This document shows positions 1-11,344 of a stretch of 64,000 nt of DNA, one piece after another; positions within the stretch are counted from its first letter, which is position 1; each line of letters opens with the position of its first letter. The stretch is from assembly GCA_949751835.1 (NCBI GenBank), contig CATKHK010000021.1, forward strand, positions 310,001 through 374,000. Direction: 5' to 3'. Below the pieces are notes generated by a model. It worked only from the letters and a program-made list of their open reading frames with translations, was not told the origin of the DNA and did no database searches. This stretch comes from Blepharisma japonicum (taxonomy: Eukaryota > Ciliophora > Heterotrichea > Heterotrichida > Blepharismidae). The position numbers were made by a program, and so were the translations under genes.

Positions 1-87
1 GACTGGATCAATGCGCAATATAAGAATCTTAGAGAAAAAGTGGATAAACATAGGCGCGGAAGTCATCCATTGAAGTACTTGTCATAG
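1..87 (+). CDS. C-terminal end of a gene entering from the left (partial)
   Basis: Frame 1 is open from the window edge for 28 codons and ends at TAG (85-87). The piece is charged and hydrophilic (DWINAQYKNLREKVDKHRRG, then SHPLKYLS), more protein-like than the flanking AT-rich DNA. A second frame is also open over the same stretch, so the frame choice is an inference from composition. The product is not recognisable. Confidence 0.35.
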   Translation, partial: DWINAQYKNLREKVDKHRRGSHPLKYLS

Positions 88-340
88 TTAATTACATAAA
101 GTAGCATAGTTAATCATTATTCGATTAATCAGCAAAAAATCTAACTAATTATTTTTAGATTTTATAAGTTTAACTAAATAATTTTTTTTATATTTTTTAA
201 AATGGAATTTGATTTTATCTTTATAATCAAATATTCATTGAAATTAAATAAAGCTATATAATTCTTATATTTAATAATTGGCATAAACAATAAAAATCAT
301 TATCACAAAATTTACAAATTTAATATATAAATCACAAACT

Positions 341-3300
341 TTATATTTTAATAAATGCTAATTTGCCAAATTTATTGATATTTGCTTTTTCGATTGTGAA
401 ATCCATTAAAATATCATTTTTTACTCCTTTATTAGCCTGCTTTAAATTAGTCAATTTGCAAGGTACACCAGGAGGCCGATATTTTCCCATAACTGACGCA
501 TTTCCAATAGAATTTGGAATCTGCGCTTTATATCTAAATTGAAAATATGTCAAGCATTCCTTCAACTCTTTAGGAATACCTTCAAATTTTTGATTTCTTT
601 CATTATATACATGCAAGCGTATTTCATCGCAAGGATATTCTTCCCATAAATAATCCAAAACACCACCTAAAATAATTTTAAAATAATTGGCATTTAGACA
701 AGATATGTGGTAGATATTTAGCCTTCGACTTCGAGAATACTCTGAATCAAGCGAGCAAATTAATAAACCAAGAATTGCGCTTTCTTTATTAATTCACAAA
801 ATATTGGGGTCCATTGCTTTAATCAATTCTTCGTCCAATAGTAAGCTTACTGGAGGAACGAAATAATTAAATAATTCAGGCAGATAGCGGTAATAATCTT
901 GAATATAAGTTTCCAACAAATTTTCTGGAATTTTTAGAGAGGTTACATCAAAATTTTGAAGTCCTTGAAAATTATTTTCATTTGCGAAATTTAATGATGG
1001 ATAGTCATCATTTTTTAACTTTGAACTTCCAACAGATGATAGCATCACTTCTTCTTTGAATTTTTCTTCTGATTTATATGTGTAGGTATATGTATCTGAT
1101 CCTATGTCTTGCACTGATGATGCTTGACTACTTGATTCAATTTCCTCCAAAAGTCACTCTTCAGATAATTTTCTGATATTAAAATTTTCTTTTATACATT
1201 CGTTGATAATTCCTGTTAAAATCCTTTTTGAAACTTTTTTATCAATTTTAGATTTTATAAGCTTCTCATTTTGTTCTGTTTCTTTTATTTGATTTTGTTT
1301 ATGATCATTTATTTCTTTCTTCGAGATTTCGTCTACCAATTTGGCTATTCAATCGTTTATTAACATTTCACATATTCTTATATTTTCTATTTCTTTTATT
1401 TCTTCAATATCTTGGAACCTTTTTCTTTCAACTATTATTTGCTCCAAAACGATTTCTTGAATCAAAGAATATAAAAATTCAGAAAATCATGTTTTAGAGA
1501 CCTCAGAAATTATTTTCTTTTCTTTAATCTTTTTCAATCGAAGTTCTTCTTTCGATATTTCATTATTTACAATATCAATTGCTATATCATTGATAAATTC
1601 TTTAAATATCATATCAGAGACCATGAGTTTTTCATTCTCATAACTTTCTATTTCATCCGATATATACCTCTCTATAAGATTCTCTACTAAATGGGAGATT
1701 AAATCACTAAATAATCAGTAAGAAAGCTTATCTTTTTCAATTTCTTCATCATTTAAAGTTCTAATGTACTCTATCTCATTAATTATTTCTTTTTCTCCGA
1801 TTTCAGAAATAACCTTAATAATTAAGGTAGTATAAATTAAATCAGCAACTGCCATATTTTCATTATCCTCAGCCATCTTTTTTATCAATGCTTGATTCCT
1901 ATTTTCATTTTCCAGTTTAATCTCATTATTAAGAATACTTCTGCACATTTTTTCTGCTGCTTGATAAAGCAAATCACCAAAAATTATTCCTGCTAAATTA
2001 GCTTGCTCATATAAATCATTACAAATTTCGAAAGAAAATTTCGTAATTTGCTCTGAAATTATTTCATCACAAATTCCATCCCATATAATTGATTTTTGAA
2101 TATCATTTGTGGAATTTTCTTTAATTGATTTAATAATATTCTTATTTAAAGCATCAAATAAATTCATATTTATTTCAAATTTATAAGCTTTTTGTTTCGG
2201 ACTTTCTTCAAATTTCATTTCATTTCCAATAATATCAAAAGGTTTGCTTTTATTATTATCAGGTATTATTTCTTCTTCTATAATTTCATCAGATAAAATT
2301 TCTTTGTCACTATTTTTAATAGGTGAAATTTCTTCTTCAGCATATTTTGCAGGTATGATTTCTTTTTCAACATCTTTTGCAGGAATAATTTCTTTTTCAG
2401 CTATATCTGGAGGAATAGGCTCTGTTTCAATAGCTTTAGTAGGCATGCTTTCATTTTCAATTACATCTGGAGACAAATCTTCTCTATTAATATTGTCAAC
2501 CGATCTATATTCAATAATTTCTGAATTTTCTGGTTTTATTACATGAGAGCTCAATCTATGCTCATTAAAAATTTCTTCCATAATTAGCATCTCTGCAATT
2601 CTTATTCTTTTTAGCAATATTGAAGGTAGTGGTATAATCAAGTCTCCACTTTTTTTAAAGTAATACTCCTCTTTTTTAAATTCGCTTGGCTTTTTTTGTC
2701 CAGTTACCCTAGAAGGTACGACTAAAAACGTATCTGGGTTATTATCAAATTTAAAGAACGCTGCCAAAATAGTTTTATTTACAAAAGAAATATCGTTTCT
2801 CATTTTTATCAAATAATTTTCTCCTTCCCATATAAATTGGACTATTTTTGGGTGTATTGCTTCTTTTGATATTCCAATTAACTGAGCATACGCCAGGTGT
2901 TCTCTTCACCTCGCTATATTTTCTACGACATTTAAGCTGACGTTTCTATACGTCTGCAAGGTCTCTGCAGCTTCAAGTTGCAAATCTTTAATAGTTTCGT
3001 ATTCTTTTGACATATTAAACGCTTTCACCAAATCTCTAACTTGGTTTAATAGCCTTTCGCGGTCTTCAACAGATTTTAATGCGATCTGCACTAGCGCATT
3101 ATTTGATTTAAGGTCTTCAATTTCTTTAGACATTATCGGGATACTTTTATTTGAAGGCAAACTAAAAATACAGTCTCTAAATGCCTGTTTCAGCGGCTCT
3201 GGAATTGATTTTCTATCTCAAAATTCTTCAAGCTTATTTTTCACAGTTAAAAATGTGTCGTTATATGAAAATCTTTTTTGGGAAATTGCTCGGAATGTGT

Positions 3301-3580
3301 CAATTCTTGTAATTCTCTGCTGGGATGTTGATCGCTGAGGAGTACCAGCACGAAAGGAAGTACTGGGCCTTGACTGGAATCTTGATGCAGAAACTGAGTT
3401 AGCTTGTGATGATGAATTCGAGTAACGAGAAGCATGAAAAGATTTTCTTGTTTTAAATGAGAATTTCGATAAAGGCATTACTGGGATTTTTCCAAGATAA
3501 AATCTCTCATCCCACTTACCTTTCATAATAGAAGCTTCTGGAGTTTTGGATCTTAATAATCTGTGAGAGTTGCTTGACAT
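341..3580 (-). CDS. 1079-aa hypothetical protein with acidic decapeptide repeats
   Basis: A single frame runs from ATG at 3580 to TAA at 341-343 when TGA is read as Trp; in-frame TGA occurs near 3218, 2906, 1151, 794 and in the 1340-1714 stretch. The N-terminal ~120 residues are basic and Ser/Arg-rich (SKTPEAS, QSRPSTSFRAG), typical of disordered cytoskeleton-associated proteins. A helical segment follows, then eight degenerate 10-residue acidic repeats (DNA 2252-2491), then long Glu/Ile/Lys-rich helical sequence. The last ~110 residues look globular (DYLWEEYPCDEIRLHVYNE, near 600-660). I do not recognise a family. Standard-code annotation would split it into at least five pieces. No intron is needed. 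Confidence 0.8.
2252..2491 (-). repeat. Eight tandem 10-residue acidic repeats inside the 1079-aa protein
   Basis: The translation reads as consecutive decapeptides INREDLSPDV, IENESMPTKA, IETEPIPPDI, AEKEIIPAKD, VEKEIIPAKY, AEEEISPIKN, SDKEILSDEI, IEEEIIPDNN. The 30-nt unit is visible in the DNA. The central units are the most alike, suggesting recent expansion there, while the outer ones have drifted. Confidence 0.8.
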
Positions 3581-3732
3581 TATTTATTAGACAAAATATA
3601 TTTTGTTGAGAGATTTTATAAATGAAAAAACTTATTGAATGCTTATTATACCAAAATAATCTTAAATTAATATTATGATAACTCCAGCTTTGATTAAATC
3701 TGAATTCTATCTATATCAAAAAGAGTATAAGC

Positions 3733-4518
3733 TTAAATTAAAGTAGCCATTTCAGATTTGAAATTTCTTTCCATCTCTTCGATCCTTTGTTTAAATCGAA
3801 GATCATTGAAGCAGTACTTCTTAATTGCATTTTGAACAATCTTCTCAGGAGGCTCGTGAAACTTCGCTATATTGAATTTTCTATAAATAGCATCTTTTGC
3901 TTCATCTATTCTTCTATTAATCTCACCCTTATTATTTTTATACAAATTTTTAATCATCTCTATCTGCATTCCATTTTCTCTTCAATTTTCTATTTGATAG
4001 CGGATTTCTCTTACCGAAACATCATAACTTTCTTCCAATAAATTCAGCGTGGCTTCAGAATTGAAAAAATCTGGGACAAATTTTCCAGGCATGATTCCTT
4101 TAAATGAGTTCTCAAAAATTTCATGAATACTTTTCATAATATTAGCAATTTCTTCATTTCCATTATAAATATTAGTGCAAGCGTTTTTAAACAGTGTTTC
4201 TGTAGTAAAATACTTCTTATACACTTTGTTTTCTGCCTTTTCTATTTGTTTAGGTATGCATGTATGTTGGAATATGATTTCTTTTATTTTTCCTTCATTT
4301 AATAGGTAGTCGCTCTTTTCTAGAATATTTTTTGAATAGGCTGCTATGGCGATGTAAACTTGGCTGAGTTCTTCATGAAGGTCTCTTAAAATATTGATTA
4401 CATCTTTTTGGCTTAAAAAGTTATTATTGGAAGCACGGTCATCGGAAAAGCGATATAGAAGTCATGCTGTCCCGACTGTAGCAGCAATTGCACTACCTAT
4501 ATAAAGAGGCTTGTCCAT
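3733..4518 (-). CDS. 261-aa protein with N-terminal membrane anchor, unknown function
   Basis: The frame starts at ATG 4518, the only Met downstream of an in-frame TAA at 4546-4548, and ends at TAA 3733-3735. TGA codons are read as Trp, including one in the anchor and one at 3982. Residues ~5-22 (LYIGSAIAATVGTAWLLY) look like a single transmembrane or signal-anchor helix, followed by an Asn-rich link and a mostly helical charged domain ending in FKSEMATLI. One membrane pass plus a helical cytosolic part would suit an organelle-anchored protein, but no family is recognised. Confidence 0.7.
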
Positions 4519-4691
4519 GTCAGATAATATCCTGAATAGATATAATTATTTATTAGCAGGATTATATTTTCTTTATGAGCAAAACAGCTTTTAAAAATAG
4601 GCAATATATTAAGAAAATAGAAATATATGTTTGATACATCTTAATTTAAAATAAAATTAAAAAGTGGATCTGTTGAAATAATAACTAAAAG

Positions 4692-5678
4692 ATGAATAAG
4701 CAGGCATATTCTGCTCAATCCGCAGCTCGGAGAAAGCCTGCACTTGTAAAATTGGACCGTCGTACCATAGCACCAATTTTATCATTAGATTTTGGAGTTC
4801 AGCTATTATCCAAAGAGTCAGAATTAGAAAGTTCGCCATCTATTGAAGTCGTCCAAGAACTTGTCAATCTTTATTCTCAGGCTATAGAATATTATGAGCA
4901 CAAAAATGACCCAAAATTCTACGATTTCGAAGAAAAACTCCACAAAATGCTTGTAAAGCCCGAAGTCATAGACCTCATGCAGCCAAGCACATCTTCAACC
5001 AAAAATAGGAGAAATTCCCCCTCCAAGCAAAAATCAAAAAATCTTATAAAAAATCAGGCGAAACTCAGATCTTCTATGGTAGAAACTTTATCAAGTGAAC
5101 TGAGCAGCTCATTGCTAAATTTATCAGAAAAAGGCTCCAAAAATTTAATTCGAATTATCGCGACATTTAACGAAAGATCCAAGGAGATTTCTGAGAAAGC
5201 CAAAATCGATTTTTCAATGCAAGACACTGATCTTCAAAGGCGACTTGCTTCTCGTAAGAAGCTGATGTTACATAGAAGTCAACTTACAGCTTCTCTTAAC
5301 TCTTCAAATTTAAGCCGAGTTTCAACTACTAACAATAGTGGAATATTTTCTTCGCTTAAAGGAGAAGACTCTACAAGATCAAGTTTTGCTAATATTTTTG
5401 ATGGAGACTTTGAATGCTCTATTAAAGCAGAAGAATTTGAAAAGGGCTTAGAAGAAATTATGGAGAAACTGTGCAGTGAGCAAGCAATGAAAATGACAGA
5501 AATTAAGATAAATTACAAAATACAGATCAAGACTCTTGAAGAGGCTGGATCCATTAGGAAAGCTAGGAGAGCAGAAATAAAAGAAAAAGCCAACCAAGAA
5601 ATCTTAAATATTGCAAAAGAATTCAAACTGAAGCGAAAACAAGAAATTCAATCCCTTAAAGAAAAGATGTCTAAATAA
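4692..5678 (+). CDS. 328-aa basic coiled-coil protein
   Basis: ATG 4692 to TAA 5678, uninterrupted. The N-terminus (MNKQAYSAQSAARRKPALVK) is basic. Residues ~30-100 form a predicted helical domain (VVQELVNLYSQAIEYYEHKN), the middle is Ser/Lys/Asn-rich, and the last ~90 residues are a charged helix (EKGLEEIMEKL, then KIQIKTLEEAGSIRKARRAE). This is a layout common in centrosomal and axonemal proteins, but no named family is recognised. It converges on the CABLES-like gene: the stops are only about 10 bp apart. Confidence 0.75.
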   Translation: MNKQAYSAQSAARRKPALVKLDRRTIAPILSLDFGVQLLSKESELESSPSIEVVQELVNLYSQAIEYYEHKNDPKFYDFEEKLHKMLVKPEVIDLMQPSTSSTKNRRNSPSKQKSKNLIKNQAKLRSSMVETLSSELSSSLLNLSEKGSKNLIRIIATFNERSKEISEKAKIDFSMQDTDLQRRLASRKKLMLHRSQLTASLNSSNLSRVSTTNNSGIFSSLKGEDSTRSSFANIFDGDFECSIKAEEFEKGLEEIMEKLCSEQAMKMTEIKINYKIQIKTLEEAGSIRKARRAEIKEKANQEILNIAKEFKLKRKQEIQSLKEKMSK

Positions 5679-5688
5679 TACCAATTTA

Positions 5689-6762
5689 TTAATTTTGATT
5701 TAAATTGAAATCTTGAATAAAGCCACCCATATAGTTGTTGAAATTCGTGTCCATCCTGCCCAAGATATACGAAAATTCTTCTTGAAATTCTTCATACTTA
5801 AGCAAGAGTGAAAAATTCAAATGTGCATATACCTCAAATTCTATTTTCGAGAGGTTTTTATGCTGAAGTAAGTTGTACTTATCCATAGAATTTGCAAGCT
5901 TGATAAGTATTTTTATCTGGTCTCTGTTCGCTTCTAGGTGGGATTCTTCGTTGAATTTGTAAGCTATCAATACGCAGATGGCTCCATATAATTTCCTATT
6001 AACTTTAGTGACCACATTCTTGCTAAGTAGCCTGACATAGCATGTTCAAGCTATAGCTAGAGTGCAGACCTCAATATCCATATTTCTACACATTTTTAAA
6101 ATCAGATCTTCTCTTAAGTTTACTATCTTACTCAAAGTCATCTTTTGATCCAAAAATGGATGTTTTTCTTTGAATTCTTCGTTAAGGTTGTCCTTAAGCA
6201 AAGAACTATGGATTGTAGCAGGCACATCACTGAGGTCAACTACAGGAAATCGGTCCCAATCAAAGAAAGTAAGGCAGCCTCTAAATGATTCTTTGATTGC
6301 TCCTGAATGAGTCACTCAGTGCGTGCATTCTGAGTCTTGATTTGATTCTACGCTAGATCGTCTTTCTAGTGGCGCTTCACTTGTTTGTGTCTCAATAGTA
6401 GTCAAGAAATCGATCGCTTTATTGAGATACAAGCCGTCTTCAGGGTTTTTAGGAACTCGGATTTTCTGTTCATATTTTTGGGCTAACCTAAATCAATTTG
6501 GATCGAGCTCAGAGTCTAAGTCAAGAGGAGGAGGCGAAGTTGCAGTGGAAGCACAAGAATAGCAGCTTACAGTTCTAATGATTTTAGGGATGATTACGGG
6601 CGATGTATTTGCTTTCTCAATGAGGGAATTTGTGCGAGAATAATTGAAATTTGATGAAGGTTTTCTTATGAAGCCTGTGTCTGTTTGTCTTTTATTTCTC
6701 GATCTTTTCATATGGTCAAGATTTGGATGTCTTGTTGGTAAATATGGAGAGTCGGCCAGCAT
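5689..6762 (-). CDS. CABLES-like cyclin-fold protein
   Basis: ATG 6762 to stop at 5689, 357 aa with TGA as Trp near 6493, 6316 and 6046. The first ~150 residues are disordered and Ser/Arg-rich. From about residue 165 the sequence resembles the C-terminal half of animal CABLES1/2 (Cdk5 and Abl enzyme substrates): FDWDRFPVVDLSDVP, then EEFKEKHPFLDQKMTLSKI, then a cyclin box (KVNRKLYGAICVLIAYKFNE) and LSKIEFEVYAHLNFSLLL. CABLES proteins bind cyclin-dependent kinases. The cyclin box and preceding KHP/TLSKI block are seen directly; a role linking CDK to signalling is inference from the family. Confidence 0.8.
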
Positions 6763-7171
6763 GCTAAAATTTATTTATTATCATCGAGAAATTCATGGTA
6801 TTATTTAGATTTGATGGACGGTACTTCTGAATTGAAATTTGATGCCAAACCATTATATAATAATACAAAGAAATTTATTATTATTTAATGTATTCAAAAA
6901 ATTTTAAGCACTTTCATTTTTAATTCTATAGGAAACAAGAATACAAATTGTAATGAATTCTAGAGAGATGATTTGGGAATTTGTGATAGGCTTTTTAAGC
7001 TGAGAGATCATGCAGATTTATTTTTATAATAAGCAGAAATAAAATCAAGCGCGTAACTGTATAATTTCTTTTTTGGTTATTATTTTCATATATAAAATTA
7101 TTAATTTTTGAAAACTATAAGCTTTTTATAATATTTAAGGCAACTTTTAATAATCTAAGAAGGACAATAAT
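6763..7171. other. Intergenic, AT-rich, nothing recognised
   Basis: The spacer lies between the start of the CABLES-like gene and the stop of the VTT-domain gene. I see only AT-rich sequence with short homopolymers, no open frame of note even with TGA as sense, and no RNA-like GC block. Confidence 0.5.
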
Positions 7172-7942
7172 TTAATTAACCTTAGGCTTTTTGAATATGA
7201 GAGTTGGAATTAGTGCAAGTACTCCTAAAACTAATAATATTAATATTGAGTTCAAATTTAACCCAACTTCTTGCATTGAGCTGATCATTGTGCCTGCATT
7301 GATGTGTATACAATTTCCTGGAATTAGTCCTAAGAAGGTTGCAGTTATAAAATATTTCAATGATATTCCTAAAATTGGGCTTGATATATTGATTAATCAA
7401 TTCGGCACTATAGGAGTAACCCTTAAAAATAGCAAATAGAAAAATAAGTGATGCTTATGCTCGTTGATCAAATTATTAGCTTTCATCAGAGGACCAGGGA
7501 ATTTTCTAACAATAATTCCTTTCCCTAAAGTTTCACTTAAAATATAGCATAAAGTGGCACCTAGAGTTGCACAAGTGGTCACAACAATCATAGCTTTCCA
7601 AAATCCAAAGAGAGCTCCTCCCAAAATGCTTAATATCAATGGGCCAGGAATTGCAAAGCTTTGCAAAAAGATATAGAGAAAGCAAAATAAAGAAATAACG
7701 TAGTAATAAGAGTTCTGGGTGTAGCCTAAAATAACTTTGCTTAGCTCGTAGATTTGTTGAGCGCTTCTTGGAAATTTAAAAATTATTTGTTTCTCTGCAG
7801 ATGTAAATTCAGGGGCAAAGTAAATAAAAGAAATGAAAGCAAAGATTCCAAGAAGAAATAAAGCTGATAAAATCTTTTTGTTTCTACTAAGACTTTGCTC
7901 AGTTTCTGCTTTTATTTTTTCTAAGTTAAGATCATCGCTCAT
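7172..7942 (-). CDS. VTT-domain (TMEM41/TVP38/DedA family) membrane protein
   Basis: ATG 7942 to TAA 7172, 256 aa; the TGA at 7397-7399 is the Trp of TPIVPN-W-LIN. TMEM41B and VMP1 relatives are ER phospholipid scramblases needed for autophagy and lipid supply; TVP38 acts at the Golgi. Visible hallmarks are a cytosolic N-terminus, a first TM helix (~24-42), the re-entrant signature FAIPGPLILSILGGALFGFW (96-115), a Gly/Ala-rich segment, FLRVTP-VPN (~172-181) with the following N-I-S-P-LG block, and FLGLIPGNCIHINAG. Length fits TMEM41 proteins. The substrate cannot be told from sequence. Confidence 0.88.
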
Positions 7943-8103
7943 TTTTTATCAGAAGTAAAATGCACTTGATAGAAAATGGTAAAAAACAGCATATAAGCAA
8001 TTTAATAATTTTTATGTCACATGATTTTATTATAAATCCAAGCTTTTAAATGAAATTATATAATATTTTAAATTTAGAATACTGAATTTTTATAGATTTA
8101 CAG

Positions 8104-9192
8104 TTAAGTGTCATCTTTTTTTATTGTATCAAGAGGATCTCCTTCATATTCATCTGTATCTATCACAGAAAAAGGGTCATCATTTTGTGATGGATTATTT
8201 GCTTCGCCAGATACATTAAAATCTCAAGCATCTGAGCTTTGAAAAAAAGTTGAAAATGACTCTTCTATTTTAGGTTGAAATTTTTGATAAGCAAACTGAG
8301 CTTGCAGAGTTGGAAGATTTTCCAGAAGATGATCTCGGATATAATTTTTGCCTTTGGCTTTATGGAAAAACTTTGTCCTTAAAAGTTGTTCAGCTGTTGG
8401 CCTTAATTCAGGATCCTTTTGCAAACATGAGTTGACCATTTCTTTAAATGAATTGCTAAAAGTCTCATCTCTTCCTAAAAATGGAGGATCATTATTCAGG
8501 ACCATCAGCATAACTTTCATTGCAGGATGCTTCGCATAAGGAGGTAGCCCTTTTGCAAGCTCAATTGCAGTGATTCCAAAACTCCAAATGTCTACTTTAA
8601 AGTCATACCCTCCTCTGAACTCAGATTCTATTACCTCAGGGGCCATTCAGCAAGGACTGCCAGTAAATGTTTTCGCAAGCATCCCTCCTCTCAGTTTAGC
8701 ACATACCCCATAGTCAGCTAACATAACCTTTCCTTCTCGACTCAATAAAATATTTGCAGCTTTAACATCTCTATGAATTTGATTATTAGCATGAAAATAA
8801 GCCAGGGCTTCTAATACTTCTTTTAGTGCGCTTGCCAATGCAACTTCATCGTGAATTCCTGATGGGAATTTATGATGAAGCAAATTTGCTAAACTTCCAG
8901 CATCAAGGAGAGGCATTACCATCCAAAGCTGTTTTCCAGAGATAAAAGAGGTATGGTAACTAATTACGTTAGGATGGGAACATAAACGAGGGATTTTTAT
9001 TTCCCTTTTGATTTCGTCTAAACTATCATCAGGAAATTGGTCAAGATTTACCACTTTAATAGCTACTTTTTCATTTAGGTGGGCACCTGTGAGGATGACA
9101 GCAGAATAAACAACTCCAAAGGTGCCATAGCCAATAGGGAATTCTAGTTGATAGCCTTTACTTGTGGAAGGCCAGTGAAGTACTGGCAACAT
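8104..9192 (-). CDS. STE20-family protein kinase, OSR1/SPAK-like
   Basis: ATG 9192 to TAA 8104-8106, 362 aa, with TGA as Trp after GSPC and near 8224. The kinase domain opens at residue ~15: Gly loop IGYGTFGVV (20-28), VAIK Lys46, HRDVKAANILL (140-150), and subdomain VIII SPCWMAPEV. The pattern ALKEVLEALAYFHANNQIHR matches the OSR1/SPAK/FRAY branch of germinal-centre kinases. Subdomain VII reads DYG (160-162) instead of DFG, a tolerated change. The tail after residue ~300 is short and acidic (DDQN, DTDDKK), and I see no clear OSR1 C-terminal binding domain. Confidence 0.88.
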
Positions 9193-9806
9193 GATCGGAA
9201 AATTAATATGGAAAGTCTAATTTTAAAATAAAAGCCAACAAAATAACACAGTGAATTGCATTTTTAATTTTTTATTAAATTTATATTGTTAATCCTTTAA
9301 ATAATTAAGTAAAGATTCCTGTTGAGTGGGGGAAATGCAATTGTAGTAAATCTCTTTTAGTCCTCATATTTAAATAGATTAAGAGTAAATTTAGAGTTAT
9401 GTCTATGATTTGCTTCTTCCTCCTTATGCTTTGTGAATGAGATACGATATTTCTTTTAGATAAAAATTTACTTCGCAATTCTCTTTTCAATCAAATAATT
9501 AAGCTGCTTAAAATGAATAGCCTAAGCATTCTATGTTTCTCAGTAGAGAGGTGATTGATATTCCTTATTAGTTTAGAATTTAATAATTTGCAAATTAGAT
9601 GTATAACACGTGCAAAAACCTTTTGGAAAAGCCCAGAAGGTGATCTAATGTTTTTCTCTCTCGCCGAGCGTCAAAGATAGAATACAAAGGTCGTCTATCA
9701 GAGTGGCTGGCTTGAAGCTTTATATTCTAGACAGCTTTACAATTTCAATGGATCGTCATTTATTTTTATTAAATTAGAAGGCCAACTATTACATACATTA
9801 AATACT
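9193..9806. other. Intergenic spacer containing a GC-richer structured block
   Basis: About 610 bp without a convincing gene. A 61-codon frame at 9305-9490 lacks protein character and is rejected. The part from 9600 to 9740 is less AT-rich and holds several inverted repeats; it is listed separately. Confidence 0.5.
9600..9740. ncRNA. Candidate structured RNA (strand unknown)
   Basis: Seen in sequence: inverted repeats CTTTT/AAAAG (9620-9624 with 9627-9631), GATAGA/TCTATC (9676-9681 with 9694-9699) and AAGCT/AGCTT (9715-9719 with 9733-9737), within a stretch richer in G+C than its surroundings. No protein frame covers it. I compared it by memory with U1-U6, RNase P and SRP RNAs and found no diagnostic motif, so identity and even strand are open. 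Confidence 0.25.
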
Positions 9807-10538
9807 TTACATTGCAAACCCTTTGCCGAATTCTTTGCTTAATCTGCAATACCCTTCAGCTTTTTCATTTCTTGCAATTTTCGATTTTTGGTTTTCTATG
9901 CTAATATTGCACGGTCCCGATCCACCGATTGAATAATACTTTTCTTGCCTCAGTTTTAAGCAGCCATCAAATGCATAAGGCTTATATTGAAATTTCTTTT
10001 CTGAGGTCTCTGCTGTGGAGTTTCGGGAAGCTTGGGACATTTTGGCAGACGAATTAATTGACCTGTCTCATGTAGGTGTATAACTCTTCGGAGGAGGCGA
10101 TTCTACTCTACTAACTTTAAACAATTTCTGGCTAGACTCTCTGGAATTGTAAACTGGAGAAAAACTTCGGAAATCGTAATTTTTTTTCTTCGAATTGTGG
10201 GAGCGAGCTCCAAAACTCTCATTCCCTTGGTGGTATAAAGAAAGGTCTGAGTATCGATTTTTTACTGGTGATGAGCTGTCATAAGGAAACCTATTTCTTG
10301 CCTCTTGCAGTGAATATCAATCGGATAAAACTGAATCTGAAAGGTTGGATTTATGATTTATTATTTTTGGTAATTGTGCTGTTTTTTTATCTAAAAAACG
10401 ACTTGAATTTGGGTCATGGTCTTGATATATTTGGGTAGGCTTGATAGATTTATTTATAGGAACACCGGGTGCTAATATATCTGTGGCGTTTCTTTTATGA
10501 GAATGTTTCCCAAAACGTTTAAAAAAAGTGTTGTCCAT
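9807..10538 (-). CDS. 243-aa Ser/Tyr-rich disordered protein
   Basis: ATG 10538 to TAA 9807-9809, with TGA as Trp at 10317 and 10068. I checked every codon between the two standard-code pieces and found no TAA or TAG. The protein is basic, rich in Ser, Asn, Tyr and Pro (FSPVYNSRESS, SRVESPPPKSYTPTW) and looks disordered. The C-terminal block (FQYKPYAFDGCLKLRQEKYY, then GSGPCNISIENQKSKIARNE) is more ordered and may be the conserved part. No family recognised. Confidence 0.7.
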
Positions 10539-11089
10539 TTATTGTTGCTATTAATTAGAGTTCAAATTGTAGTGGAAAATCTTCATAATATCTTTGATGC
10601 ATGTCGAATGATTAAGATATGTATGATAGAAATGAAATCAAATCATAATATCTTATCTAGATTGAGATTTATGTTACTCAATACATAATAAAATGTAAGG
10701 AGATTGCTGTAAATAATTGATAAAATTTACGATCCAAAGGAAATTAAACATAGCAAAGAATTTCTAAGTTAAATCCAACATTTGCCGAAATGAAAATGCA
10801 TAATAAACAAATTTAATTCAGATTAAATTATAAAAAACGAATAAAACTTTTGTATATGAATTTTAGAATTTAAACTTATGATTTCAATTAATAAAATACT
10901 GTAATTGACTGTCTTATTCATGTAATTTAAGATTTTATTACGCTTACAACTTTTATCAATCCCCATTAGCTCTAAACTTTCAATAAAGCTCATTAAGAAA
11001 TCTTCAAAATTTAGATTCATTTTTATGTCCTCCATTAAATTCTTCGAACTTTCCAGAGAAAACAACAATGAAAGGACATATTAATAAAA
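10539..11089. other. Intergenic, nothing recognised
   Basis: About 550 bp of AT-rich DNA between divergent genes. A minus-strand frame at 10823-11068 begins at a non-ATG codon and is low-complexity, so it is not called. Confidence 0.45.
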
Positions 11090-11344
11090 ATGGGCTGTGT
11101 CTGCAAAGCAAACAAAAGTAAAGATAACGAGAAAACAGCTGATATAGAAGTTTTAAATCGAATTTCTCAAATCCCAAAACTCTCAAAATCCACAAGCACA
11201 TTCGATTTGGCTGTGAAACCACAAATAACCCGCTCCGGAAAGTTCCTGTTTATAATTGTAGAAGAAAGTTCAATGCTTGAAGAAGCTTCTTTGGTAACTG
11301 GGAAATCCTTTGGGCAGCAAACAAATCCTGAACTCAAGAGTTAA
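11090..11344 (+). CDS. Small protein with likely N-myristoylation/palmitoylation signal
   Basis: ATG 11090 to TAA 11344, 84 aa. It begins MGCVCKANKSKDNEK: Gly2 followed by two Cys and a basic/Ser region is a classic dual-acylation motif, so membrane anchoring is likely. The rest (ISQIPKLSKSTSTFDLAV, FLFIIVEESSMLEEASL) matches no family I know. Confidence 0.6.
   Translation: MGCVCKANKSKDNEKTADIEVLNRISQIPKLSKSTSTFDLAVKPQITRSGKFLFIIVEESSMLEEASLVTGKSFGQQTNPELKS

Noticed and set aside
2244-2546. Plus-strand 100-codon frame opposite the decapeptide repeats
   Set aside because: It is the mirror of the acidic repeat on the other strand; its Ser/Ile periodicity only reflects the repeat.
9305-9490. 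Minus-strand 61-codon frame
   Set aside because: Composition is not protein-like and the region is an AT-rich spacer.
10823-11068. Minus-strand 81-codon frame upstream of the acylated small protein
   Set aside because: Begins at TTG, is AT-driven low-complexity sequence and matches nothing.
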